A stretch of DNA of 64,000 nucleotides from positions 1 to 64,000 of the forward strand of contig JAOUNS010000011.1 of the NCBI GenBank assembly GCA_029880855.1, in the 5' to 3' direction. Positions 1-8,814 of the stretch are shown one piece after another. Each line of letters starts with the position of its first letter. Position 1 is the first letter of the stretch. The DNA comes from Gammaproteobacteria bacterium. GTDB taxonomy: Bacteria > Pseudomonadota > Gammaproteobacteria > UBA6429 > Thiohalophilaceae. The notes below the pieces were generated by a model. It did not search any database. It saw nothing but the letters and a program-made list of their open reading frames with translations, and was not told where the DNA came from. The position numbers and the translations under genes were made by a program.

Positions 1-248
1 GCGGTGTATTCGGTCGTGGTGTTGCGGTCAAACAGATGGGGGACGGTTTGGCTTTCCAGCTGCTGCACTTCGGCCGGCAGGCTGCTGTCCGGGGTACTGC
101 CCAGACTCAGCGGGGTCAGTTTGACGCGGCTGCCCGGCAGGCTTGCGGTAATGGCGATGCCGCTTAAACCCAGCAGCAAGATCCCCGCCAGGATCCAGCC
201 GGTACGGCGTGCTTTTGTCCAGGTTGCCAAGTGTGTCCCGATAGCCAT
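1..248 (-). CDS. Membrane-anchored protein, truncated by the left edge
   Basis: An open frame runs from an ATG at 248 to the window edge without a stop, giving the first 82 residues of a longer protein. Residues about 18-38 (from WILAGILLL) form one hydrophobic segment after a basic N-terminus (KARR), so this is an uncleaved anchor or signal peptide with the rest outside the cytoplasm. After it comes a polar region rich in Ser, Pro and Gln. An alternative in-frame ATG lies at 275, and an in-frame stop lies just upstream of that. A G-rich stretch precedes the 248 ATG, which is why it is preferred. I do not recognise the family. A competing frame on the same strand (28-315) has no membrane segment and ends inside the window, and is less likely. 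Confidence 0.5.
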   Translation of the reverse strand, partial: MAIGTHLATWTKARRTGWILAGILLLGLSGIAITASLPGSRVKLTPLSLGSTPDSSLPAEVQQLESQTVPHLFDRNTTTEYT

Positions 249-469
249 GTGAAGTACCCCATCTGCAGTGACCATAGTAACCAAGCGAAATACCTGGTTT
301 TAAAGTCATAATCACTTATTCCTGTGTGGCTTTTCGGTCGGATTTAACACTTCTTTACAATTATTTTATGGTTTTTTATACGGGACTGCCGGGAATGCGG
401 CATCTCACCTGTCAATTTTGGTAGCAAATCTGGAATGAGTTTTATTTTTGATAACGTCAGTAATACAGG

Positions 470-1693
470 CTAATTTGTGCTTGTCACCGCGTCTTGAAAA
501 CTGTCTGTCAGGCAGCCGATTGCATCGTAATACTTTTCATGATCATAAGAGATCAACAGGTAGTTGATCCCGGCACCGTAGGCACTCTGTACACTTTTAC
601 AAAATCCCCGGTTGTAGGTGGCGCCCATGGTCAGGTCGTCGGTGATGAGTGTGCCTTTAAAACCCAGTTTGTTGCGGATAATGTCGTTGACTACCGCATT
701 GGAGGTGGAGACGGGGTTTTCTGCATCCACTGCGCTGAGGATGACATGCGAGAGCATGATCCAGCTGCCGGTTTGTCGGGTGAGTTGGATAAAGGGTTGC
801 CAGTCGATTTTGATTAACTGGTCGACCGGTGTATCCAGATGTGCAGAGAAATGATGGGTGTCGGTACTGACCCGGCCCAGACCGGGAAAGTGCTTCAGGG
901 TGGCGTTGATGCCATGTTTTTCCAGCCCTTTGATATACGGCAAAGCGATGCTGATCACAGCCGGTGGTTCAGCAGAGATGGCTCGTATATTAATTAGTGT
1001 ATGAAAATCCATGGCGGCCGGTGCCTTGTCGGGTTTCAGATCCACCACCGGACTAAAGTTGACCGTGATACCCAGGTCTTGCAATGCCGCACCCTGTGTG
1101 TCGCCATAGACAAAGGCGTCTTTGGCAGGTTGTGCGTTATCCAGCAGCGTACTCAAGGCCGGCTGACTCTCCACTAATGGACTTAATCTGGATACCGGCC
1201 CACCCTCCTGATCCGTGGCAACAATCAAGGACGGCAATCCGGCCTGCTTGCGCGCAGTCTGTAATTGCAGAATAAAGTCGCGAACCTCGGCAGATGTTTT
1301 CCCTTCAATATTGCGTCGCGTAATAAATATCCCGGCAATACCGTTCAGGGAGAGTTTGCGAATTTCATCCAGGTCCTTGAAACCGATAACCAAACGCTGG
1401 TTCATTGTACGTTGCTGTTGCGTGGGCTGGTTCAACACGGCGGTTTTCTGCAAACGATACTGATAGACGGACAGATTGATGATAAGGAGGATGATTACCA
1501 CCGACGGCAATAGCATATAGCGATAACCGGCCTGAATCTTCATGGCAATCAATATGGCCAAAATCCACAGCACATTAAGCAGGAACAGTTCATAACCGCG
1601 AATCGGCAAAAGGTGGGGATCGCGCAGATTAAAGCTCCAGAACAGGCCCGTTAGAAAAAATGCCACCACCAGAAAATGACCAATTATTCGCAT
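470..1693 (-). CDS. Membrane-anchored family 3 glycoside hydrolase (NagZ-like)
   Basis: A 407-residue protein. About the first 80 residues hold two to three hydrophobic helices. The rest is a GH3 catalytic barrel with the family landmarks: DQEGGPVSR for substrate binding, KHFPGLGRVSTDTH (the NagZ KHFPGHG...DSH loop carrying the Asp/His acid-base pair), and LITDDLTMGA, whose Asp is the expected nucleophile. NagZ-type enzymes remove N-acetylglucosamine from cell-wall fragments in the cytoplasm. The helices here would place the domain at the membrane, probably on the periplasmic face, which is unusual for NagZ and nearer to secreted beta-N-acetylhexosaminidases. The gene stands alone, upstream of and divergent from ssrA. 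Family confidence is high; exact substrate is inferred. Confidence 0.85.
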   Translation of the reverse strand: MRIIGHFLVVAFFLTGLFWSFNLRDPHLLPIRGYELFLLNVLWILAILIAMKIQAGYRYMLLPSVVIILLIINLSVYQYRLQKTAVLNQPTQQQRTMNQRLVIGFKDLDEIRKLSLNGIAGIFITRRNIEGKTSAEVRDFILQLQTARKQAGLPSLIVATDQEGGPVSRLSPLVESQPALSTLLDNAQPAKDAFVYGDTQGAALQDLGITVNFSPVVDLKPDKAPAAMDFHTLINIRAISAEPPAVISIALPYIKGLEKHGINATLKHFPGLGRVSTDTHHFSAHLDTPVDQLIKIDWQPFIQLTRQTGSWIMLSHVILSAVDAENPVSTSNAVVNDIIRNKLGFKGTLITDDLTMGATYNRGFCKSVQSAYGAGINYLLISYDHEKYYDAIGCLTDSFQDAVTSTN

Positions 1694-1856
1694 TATGTTC
1701 TCGTCCGGAAAATATCCGCAAAGTATAACACCGATACCGATAGTACCTAATTGAGGGATATCCGGCGTGATTTCACCGCCGGGACTGCGTCAGACAGGAA
1801 TATTCCCTCTCCCGCCTTGAACTATCTGCTACAATCCCCATCACAAGACTACCAAC

Positions 1857-2216
1857 GGGGGCGACCTGGCTTCGACGCGGGTTACAAAACCGGAGGTGCA
1901 TGCCGAGATGCAGAATCTCGTAAATACTCTGCAAAAACTTATAGTTGCCAACGACGACAACTACGCTTTAGCTGCTTAATAACCAGCTCGAAGCCTTCGG
2001 CCTGAGGTGTGCCTGTACGCGCAGATAACCGGAGTCATCCCATACAGGATCGCGCTGAAACTTGTTCGGGGTGGATGCGTTAAACTCTTACCGGAATCGC
2101 TTTTGGTTTTCCCTGCCTGTCGGGTAGCCTTGAGTTAAACTAATAGACAGTATAAGCATGTAGAGCCGATGGCAGAGGACTGGCGGACGCGGGTTCGATT
2201 CCCGCCGCCTCCACCA
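1857..2216 (+). ncRNA. ssrA: Transfer-messenger RNA (tmRNA)
   Basis: One-piece tmRNA of about 360 nt. The 5' end GGGGGCG (1857-1863) pairs with CGCCTCC (2206-2212) before the encoded ACCA tail (2213-2216), forming the tRNA-like acceptor stem. A T-arm with GGTTCGATTCC precedes it. The tag reading frame is at 1947-1976 and encodes ANDDNYALAA, followed by two stops (TAATAA). It rescues stalled ribosomes and marks the unfinished protein for ClpXP-type proteases. A -10-like TACAAT lies at 1830-1835, leaving a short 5' leader for RNase P to remove. The tag matches the common gammaproteobacterial form, which helps place the organism. Confidence 0.97.
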
Positions 2217-2221
2217 AACAC

Positions 2222-2249
2222 AAAACCACCCTTATGGGTGGTTTTTTGT
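2222..2249 (+). terminator. Rho-independent terminator of ssrA
   Basis: A perfect 10-bp stem AAAACCACCC / GGGTGGTTTT with a TTAT loop is followed by a T-rich tail, six bases after the tmRNA CCA end. From 2250 to about 2549 I see no gene. Confidence 0.9.
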
Positions 2250-2549
2250 TTGGTCGAATTGGAGATGAAACCGCGTAGCGGGGGCGATGACGTGCAGAGA
2301 TGCACTAATGTCGCGATAGCACAGGGAAGTGCGAGAGCGACACCCGCCATTCGAGGAAAAACCAGCAAACCTGCTGTCCATCACCCCACCCTTCCTGTCC
2401 ATCTCCCCTTGCCGGGTATTCCTGCCTCGTCTTACAAGTCATGAAACCACAGCCAACATCCGCCACTTCCTTCCCTTCACTTTAGTAACTTCTTGTATTT
2501 TCGATAATTACTGGCCGTCTCAGACTTTTGTGCACGGCCATAGCCTGAT

Positions 2550-2588
2550 TTGTTGCGTTTTGCTACAATTTATATCATTACGCAACAA
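2550..2588. promoter_or_regulatory. Palindromic operator/promoter of the toxin-antitoxin pair
   Basis: A perfect 9-bp inverted repeat, TTGTTGCGT (2550-2558) and ACGCAACAA (2580-2588), flanks -10-like hexamers (TACAAT 2564-2569; TATCAT 2573-2578, the latter 17 bp from TTGTTG). It lies 15 bp before the antitoxin ATG, with AAGGAG at 2592-2597 between. The layout suits autorepression by the antitoxin or the complex. That function is inferred from position and symmetry. Confidence 0.6.
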
Positions 2589-2603
2589 TCCAAGGAGTAA
2601 TGT

Positions 2604-2990
2604 ATGCCTTCTGCTGCCCTGCGTTTAAATGAAAAACTGGTTCTGGAGGCCGAGGTTGAGGGCCGTCTGTTCAAGCGTTCCGCCCCCAAGCAGATCGAGT
2701 TTTGGGCCGAGTTGGGCAAGACCATCGCCCAGCGGATCAGCAGCCATGATGTGATTGCCCTGCTCCAGGGGATCGCCGAGGTGAAGGTCGAGACCATCTC
2801 TGCCGGTCCGCTTGATCCGGATGAGGTATTCAGTCGGATAGAAGCCCAGCGCACCACTCCGCACGTGTCCCGAGGCGGGGTGGTTTACGAAGCCAGTCGG
2901 ACCCACCCCGGAATGCTGGATCGCATTCAACCCGACGGCAGTCGTGATACCGGTCATTTCCACAACGGTCTGTTCACCCCCAGCAAATGA
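2604..2990 (+). CDS. ParD-like antitoxin
   Basis: A 128-residue protein starting at an ATG 6 bp after AAGGAG. The N-terminal half (LRLNEKLVLEAEVEGRLFKR, then KQIEFWAELGKTI) resembles ParD-like antitoxins with a ribbon-helix-helix-type DNA-binding region in which 'RS.PKQIEFWA..G' is typical. The C-terminal half is polar and Gly/His-rich, and would be the toxin-binding tail. Its stop overlaps the next start (ATGA, 2987-2990), so the two genes are translationally coupled, antitoxin first. It probably also represses through the palindrome at 2550-2588. Assignment rests on motif resemblance and operon layout. Confidence 0.7.
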   Translation: MPSAALRLNEKLVLEAEVEGRLFKRSAPKQIEFWAELGKTIAQRISSHDVIALLQGIAEVKVETISAGPLDPDEVFSRIEAQRTTPHVSRGGVVYEASRTHPGMLDRIQPDGSRDTGHFHNGLFTPSK

Positions 2991-3571
2991 CTGATCGCCA
3001 GGTCTGGGTACTGACCGGCGGTAATGGGGCCGGCAAGTCGACTTTTTACCAGCGCTTTCTCGCCCCCGGCGGCCTGCCCTTCATCAATGCCGATATCCTG
3101 GCCCGCAACATGGATGCGAAAAATGCCGAGGCCTTGAGTTATGATGCCGCGCTGATGGCGGGTCGCTTGCGCAGTGAACTGCTGGCCCGCGGGGTGAGTT
3201 TTTGCTTTGAGACGGTCTTTTCCCATCCCTCCAAGATCGATTTTATTGCTGAAGCCAAATCCAGAGGCTACCAGGTGATCCTGATCTACATTCACCTGCT
3301 CAGCGCTGAACTCAATCAGGCCCGTGTGATACAACGGGTAACGGAAGGCGGGCATAACGTTCCGCCGGAGAAGATCACTCAACGCATTCCCCGCACCATG
3401 CAAAACGTCAAACAGGCACTGCCGCTCACCGACATCACTCGCTTCTACGACAACTCGTTGCATGATCAACCCTATCAGCCGATTGCTGATGTTCGCAATC
3501 ACACCCTCACACCACTGGTCGATCCCCTGCCGGAGTGGGCCAGACTGATGTTGATGGATTATCTGGTGTAA
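2987..3571 (+). CDS. Zeta-toxin-like P-loop kinase
   Basis: A 194-residue protein. It opens with a Walker A loop, TGGNGAGKST (residues about 10-19), then 'FINADILARN', the zeta-type region where an Asp contacts the sugar-nucleotide substrate, and 'FETVFSHPSK' further on. Zeta toxins phosphorylate UDP-N-acetylglucosamine or related nucleotide sugars and block wall synthesis. This compact form belongs to the wider 'predicted ABC-type ATPase' branch of that family. It overlaps the ParD-like gene by four bases. The partner here is ParD-like rather than epsilon-like, which makes the pairing a hybrid type. It could also be a small-molecule kinase without toxicity. Confidence 0.75.
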   Translation: MTDRQVWVLTGGNGAGKSTFYQRFLAPGGLPFINADILARNMDAKNAEALSYDAALMAGRLRSELLARGVSFCFETVFSHPSKIDFIAEAKSRGYQVILIYIHLLSAELNQARVIQRVTEGGHNVPPEKITQRIPRTMQNVKQALPLTDITRFYDNSLHDQPYQPIADVRNHTLTPLVDPLPEWARLMLMDYLV

Positions 3572-3579
3572 TAAAAACT

Positions 3580-4692
3580 TCAGACACGAGTGACAGTGAT
3601 ATGGGTAATCTCACTCGGCGCCAGCACACGTAACGGCGGTCCCCAATACCCTGTGCCGCGACTGACGAAGATCTGTTTGTCTCTGGTATGGTTGTAGAGA
3701 CCAGCCAGATAGGGCTGGTCGGTCATGACCAGCAGGCCGAAGGGAAATATCTGCCCACCGTGGGTATGGCCACTGAGCATGAGGTCGCAGCGATAGTTAT
3801 CCATGTGCAACATCATCTTCGGTTGATGGGCGAGGACAATACAGGGTTTGGTTTGGTCCACATGTTGATAACACTTTTCCTGATCCGGTTGATAAAGTCC
3901 GGTGCGGTGTCCTATTAGGTCAGTCAGTCCGATGAGATTGAACTGTTTCTCCCCTTCCCCGATCACTGTGCATTCGTTAATCAGCGGGGTAATCCCCAGC
4001 GAACGCACATACTCGATCGCTTCGCCCGGCCCGTGGAAGTATTCATGGTTGCCAAGGATGAAATAGGTCGGGGCCTGCAAATCCTTGAGTGGATAGACAT
4101 CGTATTCGATGTGACTGATGCGCAAGTCAAACAGATCACCGGTGATCACCACCATATCCGGTTTGAGGCGATTAACCCGTTCCACCAGTCGTTCCATGAA
4201 GTCACGCTTGATGGTACGTCCCACATGCAGGTCGGTCAGTTGCACAATGGTGAATTTATCAAACGGGAAATCCCTAATCTTTACTCGTACAGGGTTGATA
4301 GCCGGGTCTTTCAATCCCTGGCTCAGGCCCCGAAATAAATAGGTAAAGGCCGCAATCAACATGGTCACATCAAAGATCAACTTCACTGTGCGACGTTTTT
4401 CCTGATCAAACGGTACACGTTGTGAGACGGTGACAGTCAGGTCGTAAATCACGGCGATGACAAACATCATAAAGGTCAGTCCCACAAAGGAACTGGTGAT
4501 CAGGTAGAGTGTCGGTGAATCAGGGATAAAGCCGGTCATGATATCAAGGATAAAGAATATATCGCCCAGCATGAGGGTCATCGGGATCAGCACCAGATAC
4601 TTGCCATGCCGATAATGCAGTCGGCGCAGGCAGCGCCACCAGATATAAACATTGAGACAGGCCATGACAACAAGAAAGATGATGGCAAACAT
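3580..4692 (-). CDS. Membrane metallophosphoesterase (YaeI-like)
   Basis: A 370-residue protein with about four hydrophobic helices in residues 1-125, then a calcineurin-type phosphoesterase domain. Metal-binding motifs are visible in order: QLTDLHVG (D.H), VVITGDLFD (GD), FILGNHEYF (GNHE), a His in 'VLAHQPK', and LSGHTHGGQIFP (GHTH). These five blocks define the YaeI/YkuE group of membrane phosphoesterases; YkuE-like members act on cell-envelope substrates, but the substrate here is unknown. It converges with the toxin gene (gap 8 bp). All metal ligands are present, so it should be active. Confidence 0.85.
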   Translation of the reverse strand: MFAIIFLVVMACLNVYIWWRCLRRLHYRHGKYLVLIPMTLMLGDIFFILDIMTGFIPDSPTLYLITSSFVGLTFMMFVIAVIYDLTVTVSQRVPFDQEKRRTVKLIFDVTMLIAAFTYLFRGLSQGLKDPAINPVRVKIRDFPFDKFTIVQLTDLHVGRTIKRDFMERLVERVNRLKPDMVVITGDLFDLRISHIEYDVYPLKDLQAPTYFILGNHEYFHGPGEAIEYVRSLGITPLINECTVIGEGEKQFNLIGLTDLIGHRTGLYQPDQEKCYQHVDQTKPCIVLAHQPKMMLHMDNYRCDLMLSGHTHGGQIFPFGLLVMTDQPYLAGLYNHTRDKQIFVSRGTGYWGPPLRVLAPSEITHITVTRV

Positions 4693-4899
4693 GCAAAATT
4701 ATCCCGCTATGCTTCAATTTTCCAGAATGTGTATCAGTATACGCAGCTGTACAGAAACAGTATATTGCTGTTTGTCTCGATCTGTATCTGATTGTATCGG
4801 TTCTCATTAACAGAGACTTGTCAGCACCACCCTGCGGGCCGTATCATACCGGTGTCCGGTCCGTAACACCGCCCTTCCGTTTTTTCAAGGAGTGTGAAA

Positions 4900-5304
4900 A
4901 TGATAACGTATCTTTATTGGTTTCTGATATTTGGTTTGGTAATTGCCCTGCTCTACGGTGTGGGTTACAAACTGACCCAGTGGAAAGGGGCGCTGATTGC
5001 ATCTGCCATTATTTTCTTGATTGGTACCGTTGCTTATTATTTCCATTTTCAGCAAATCTTTGTCAAACGCTTTGGCGGCGTGATGACCATCAAGGTACCG
5101 GAAGGACAGTTCCACATTACCGCTACCTGGAAGGATGATAACCTGTGGATCGAAAACTATGATCCAAAAACCAATACCTGTCATTTCAGGGAATATTCGC
5201 GGGGGAATTTACTGGAGGGCCAGGTGATCATCAATAACTGTAATCCCCTGCAACGTCAGGCGGAACTTCCGCCTCAACCCGCTGCACAAACAACCGCGCA
5301 GTAA
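4900..5304 (+). CDS. Small membrane protein of unknown function
   Basis: About 134 residues from the ATG at 4900, which lies 7 bp after AAGGAG (4887-4892); a GTG two codons upstream is also in frame. Two hydrophobic helices (residues about 4-22 and 32-52) are followed by a soluble domain with alternating hydrophobic residues (TIKVPEGQFHITATW...NLWIENYD), a likely small beta domain, and a Pro/Gln/Ala-rich tail. I do not recognise the family. It converges on the HD-GYP-like gene, 4 bp away. Confidence 0.65.
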   Translation: MITYLYWFLIFGLVIALLYGVGYKLTQWKGALIASAIIFLIGTVAYYFHFQQIFVKRFGGVMTIKVPEGQFHITATWKDDNLWIENYDPKTNTCHFREYSRGNLLEGQVIINNCNPLQRQAELPPQPAAQTTAQ

Positions 5305-5308
5305 TCGG

Positions 5309-6577
5309 TCAGCCGGTTCTTTTCAACAAAACGTTACGGTTGGCATGCCATTCCTTTAACCAGTAATTGCGGATACAACGGTTAAAAAGCCCAACCCATA
5401 GTGCATCATATTGCCTGACCAGGCCAAGATTAATCTCGGTGATGGCACGCAACACCTTGTCCCGATCACCGACACCTTTGTTTTGTTCCAGTATGCTGTG
5501 GAAGGTATCTACAATCGCGGCAAGCTTGCCCTGTTCGCTGATATTATCCCCTTTGAGTCCAAAGGGATAACCGGAACCATCCAGCCTTTCATGGTGATGC
5601 AGCACCAGCAACTCGGTTTCATCGGAACCCGGCATGGCATGGGCCAGTTCGGCGCCTTTCACCGGATGCAGTTTCAATTCCTCAATTTCATCTTGACTGA
5701 GTTTTCGTTTGCCGGTCAGCAGATCGGGGACTGAGGCCAATGCAATGTCGTGCAGGCAGATCCCCTTGAACAGCGACTCCTGACTGACCGGCAGACCCGC
5801 CATAATATTCATCGCCATGGCCAGTTCGAGCAACACACCGGTATGTGAATCATGATGCCGGGTGGCTTGATCAGATATCTTGCCCAACAGAGCCAAACAG
5901 TTTTCCTGTTTGGCATTCTTGATATAGTCTCGTGCCTGCAGGAGAGGATTCCTGATGGTTTCCGGGACAAAAATATCAGGCCCCGATACAGTTTGAATGG
6001 CCGGCTGCTCACTACTGTCATCTCCGAATAACTCTACACCATCATCAAACAGGTCCACACTGTCGCCAAACAGATCAATATCACCGCTCGCAGCAGATTG
6101 TTCGCTGAGTTCCCCGATCTCCTGTTGCATGGCTGCCACAGCATTTTCGATGCCCTGACTGATCTCGGCAGGATTTTTCGCCAGAATGATGTATTGCAAG
6201 GCCACCAGGATCTGTTGCGTCTTGCGCATATCGATAAAAAACCGGGTCTCGATTTCATAGGCCAGAGCGAGAATTTTATCGATCAGGATGAGCATAAATT
6301 CCGTCATACTGACCGGATAGACTTGCCAGTCGAGTAATAGATCGAGACCTTTCAGGGTATCTTGCAGACTTTCAGAAATGGGTACCAGATCCAGTTTGAC
6401 CGAACTCATCCAGAGTTCCTGGAAGATTTGCCGTATCTGCTGTACGGCATCCATATCATTCGGTGTCCGTTCCAGCGTAATCGCCAGCATCTCCAGTTCC
6501 TGGTGCGCCCATTGCAGCTCCTCCCGGTATTGCACCAGGATTTCCTGATCAAAGCTGACCGGAAATTCGAAGCTCAT
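5309..6577 (-). CDS. HD-GYP-like domain protein with helical N-terminal region
   Basis: The start chosen is the ATG at 6577 (MSFEFPV), which has GGAAGGG nine bases upstream; earlier in-frame ATGs at 6586 and 6595 lack a good site. Residues about 1-160 are helical and HPt/dimer-like. An acidic linker of repeated 'DLFGD/DLFDD' units follows. The C-terminal half is HD-GYP-like: HDIALASVP, HPVKGAELAHAMPG, LHHHERLDGSGYP. HD-GYP enzymes hydrolyse cyclic di-GMP. The GYP signature is intact, but the usual HDIGK is HDIALA, so the conserved Gly and Lys are lost. Activity may be altered, or the protein may be a binding effector. Monocistronic. Confidence 0.8.
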   Translation of the reverse strand: MSFEFPVSFDQEILVQYREELQWAHQELEMLAITLERTPNDMDAVQQIRQIFQELWMSSVKLDLVPISESLQDTLKGLDLLLDWQVYPVSMTEFMLILIDKILALAYEIETRFFIDMRKTQQILVALQYIILAKNPAEISQGIENAVAAMQQEIGELSEQSAASGDIDLFGDSVDLFDDGVELFGDDSSEQPAIQTVSGPDIFVPETIRNPLLQARDYIKNAKQENCLALLGKISDQATRHHDSHTGVLLELAMAMNIMAGLPVSQESLFKGICLHDIALASVPDLLTGKRKLSQDEIEELKLHPVKGAELAHAMPGSDETELLVLHHHERLDGSGYPFGLKGDNISEQGKLAAIVDTFHSILEQNKGVGDRDKVLRAITEINLGLVRQYDALWVGLFNRCIRNYWLKEWHANRNVLLKRTG

Positions 6578-6596
6578 TGAATCCATCCCTTCCATG

Positions 6597-7150
6597 TAAA
6601 TATCTGAGTAAAATTATCGGCAGATACTTTGTTTCAATAAGTAATAAAATGCACGAATTCGGAGCATAACAGCTAAAAAGTAAGGGAAAATGCCGCCGTT
6701 TGCTACTGTGCCGCTACACAGATATCTGCATAAAACAGTGGTATCAACATCACCAAGTCTGCTGAATCAGTCCTGGCCGGATGAATTTCTTACGCCTCAT
6801 GACAAATGTTCAAACAAATTTTCCATAGCCAGAATCCTCCCATAACCAATTATCTATATTATTTGTAATGTTTTATCGGCAGGAAGATAAGTCAACTGTT
6901 GTTATTCCCGACGACTGACTGTCGCACTGTGTCACGTTTTCGCCTCGGCTGGGACATATACCGTTTGATGACGATCACACATTGCATGGACATGCTTGCC
7001 TGGCTGCGAGAAATATCAGACATGATGAAGATATCCGCTGTTTGTGTGATACAGCCACATAAATCGTTGTTTGTATAAACATCATTTTTCCCGTGCGATA
7101 CCGGTCAAACACAAACAGGCATATAATACGGGAACGCGTTTCCGTCTCCT
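6597..7150. other. Gene-free stretch between divergent genes
   Basis: About 570 bp upstream of both the HD-GYP-like gene and the lipoprotein gene. It is AT-rich and holds no frame with a plausible start, ribosome site and protein composition. It probably contains both promoters; I cannot assign exact -10/-35 boxes. Confidence 0.5.
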
Positions 7151-7165
7151 GCAGGAGGTACTTTT

Positions 7166-7729
7166 ATGCGTCGCCTGTGCTTTGTCATACCATTGACTAT
7201 CGGGCTGGCAGCCTGTGCCGGCAGCAGCGCCTTCCCACCCACTTCACCCTATTATCGTATACCTGCCGGCAGCCGGGTTATTGTCAAACAAAGCTTGCCC
7301 ATACCTGCCAACCGCTCACGCGCCTGGATCCAGTACGGGAAAGTCATCCACAAAAAAGAAAGAGACCAGTACTATCCACATTGCTGGTTTTTATCACACA
7401 AGCGTTCCGATTCGCCCCGTGAAATAAAACCGGATACCTTCACCGTCGTGGAAACCCGCAAGCTGGAAGAATATGTTGCCGATCAACGGTCGTTCCGACT
7501 GGCCGCTTCACGACATCTCGGTGGTTTGTTTGCCCAGGACGGTGCAACCGCGATTGAATACATCACCGAGATCCGCATTACCTCAAGTCGCCAACCGGAT
7601 ATTGCGGTGCTGAGTTGCAGCCAATGGTCTGACCCATCTGATGCACAACACATGACCCTGCTCGAGATCAATCAGGTCCTGGGTGAACTGGCCGTCATTG
7701 AGCCGGCCGAGGCAAGCACCGCACCATAA
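7166..7729 (+). CDS. Predicted lipoprotein of unknown function
   Basis: A 187-residue protein from an ATG preceded by GCAGGAGG with good spacing. The signal sequence MRRLCFVIPLTIGLAAC ends in a lipobox (LAAC), so Cys17 should be lipidated. The next residue is Ala, which favours the outer membrane. The mature part has a possible beta-rich domain (YRIPAGSRVIVKQSLPIP... WIQYGKVI) of the kind seen in small envelope proteins. No catalytic motif is seen. Monocistronic. Confidence 0.75.
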   Translation: MRRLCFVIPLTIGLAACAGSSAFPPTSPYYRIPAGSRVIVKQSLPIPANRSRAWIQYGKVIHKKERDQYYPHCWFLSHKRSDSPREIKPDTFTVVETRKLEEYVADQRSFRLAASRHLGGLFAQDGATAIEYITEIRITSSRQPDIAVLSCSQWSDPSDAQHMTLLEINQVLGELAVIEPAEASTAP

Positions 7730-7893
7730 ATACCTGCCGGATCGCCGGACCACGGGACTGGAAATTCAGGGATAAAAAACTGGACAAATGCTCTTGTCAG
7801 AACCATATTATTAGTGCTTGATTTTATTTATAATATCCATAATTCCTGTAGAATATTGACGACGATTTTTCCTGTCCCATATGAGGCCTGACT

Positions 7894-8697
7894 TTGAAGA
7901 AACCAAAGAACGACCGCGCCCTGCGCTTTTATAACGAAGTACTTGGACTTGAACACCTGCACTACGGTATCTGGAACGACGACGATGAACTAACCATCGC
8001 CAATCTGAAGCTTGCCCAAAAGCGTTATGAAGATCTGCTCGCTGACAACATCCCCGCCGACGTAAAAACCACACTTGAATCCGGTTGCGGTACCGGTGCC
8101 ATGTGGACCCGGATGCTGGCCATGGGACTGGACGCCGAGGCCCTGTCACCGGATGTCAACCAGATGGAAATGCTCACCAAAAAGATCAAGGCGCCGTTTC
8201 ACTTCTGCCGCTTTGAGGATTTTGAACCAAGCAAGCAATATGACATGGTTTTGATGAGCGAATCCTGTCAATACGTACCGCTGGATCAGATCTTCAGCAG
8301 GGTCAAACGCTCACTGCGTTCCAAAGGCTACTGGATGATTTGTGATTACTTCACGCTGGATAACGCTGAAGGTGTCATGGCCAAGAGCGGTCACAACTTC
8401 AACAAGTTCATGCAATTGGCCAGAGAGAACGGCTTTGAATTGCTGAAAGAGCGTGATATTACCCGTGAAGCCACCCGCACACTGGACTTCGCCCGGGATC
8501 TGGTTCGTAAAGGCCGCACCGGTGTTGATATCATCACCGAAAAATTCCGGCATGATCATCCGCTCATGACGCGTTTTGTTGGCTGGTTGTTACGCAAGAA
8601 AATTCGTAAATTAAATGAAAGCGAAGAACTGCTGGACAGTAAAAAATTTATGGCGGGCAAAAAATATATTTTTCTGTTATTCCAGCGCGGCGATTAA
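7894..8697 (+). CDS. Class I SAM-dependent methyltransferase
   Basis: A 267-residue protein with a TTG start supported by GAGG seven bases upstream (7883-7886); the ATG at 7881 is out of frame. Motif I is LESGCGTGAMW, followed by an acidic end of strand 2 (ALSPDVNQ) and motif IV-like DMVLMSESCQYV. The overall pattern resembles small-molecule or lipid methyltransferases of the UbiE/cyclopropane-synthase-like type. The C-terminus is basic with 'GWLLRKKIRKL', perhaps membrane-associating. TATAAT at 7829-7834 is a possible -10. Substrate unknown; neighbours give no clue. Confidence 0.8.
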   Translation: MKKPKNDRALRFYNEVLGLEHLHYGIWNDDDELTIANLKLAQKRYEDLLADNIPADVKTTLESGCGTGAMWTRMLAMGLDAEALSPDVNQMEMLTKKIKAPFHFCRFEDFEPSKQYDMVLMSESCQYVPLDQIFSRVKRSLRSKGYWMICDYFTLDNAEGVMAKSGHNFNKFMQLARENGFELLKERDITREATRTLDFARDLVRKGRTGVDIITEKFRHDHPLMTRFVGWLLRKKIRKLNESEELLDSKKFMAGKKYIFLLFQRGD

Positions 8698-8706
8698 CCT
8701 GTAAGC

Positions 8707-8731
8707 ATACCGGCGCTCCAACCGCCGGTAT
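8707..8731 (+). terminator. Hairpin after the methyltransferase gene
   Basis: A perfect 9-bp stem ATACCGGCG / CGCCGGTAT with a 7-nt loop lies 10 bp after the stop. There is no strong T-run, so termination may be weak or factor-dependent. Confidence 0.5.
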
Positions 8732-8814
8732 CCGCCTTTCAAACAATAATCTGCATTATCTAAAGACAATAACAATCACCCGACACGCTGCAATGCTTCC
8801 GCAGAAGTCTGTTT

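Noticed and set aside
2195-2220. tmRNA 3' end as an attachment site for an integrated island
   Set aside because: No integrase downstream and I saw no second copy of the tmRNA 3' end in the window; the toxin-antitoxin pair alone is not enough.
2135-2444. Short frames across the tmRNA 3' end and terminator
   Set aside because: They overlap a certain structural RNA and its terminator.
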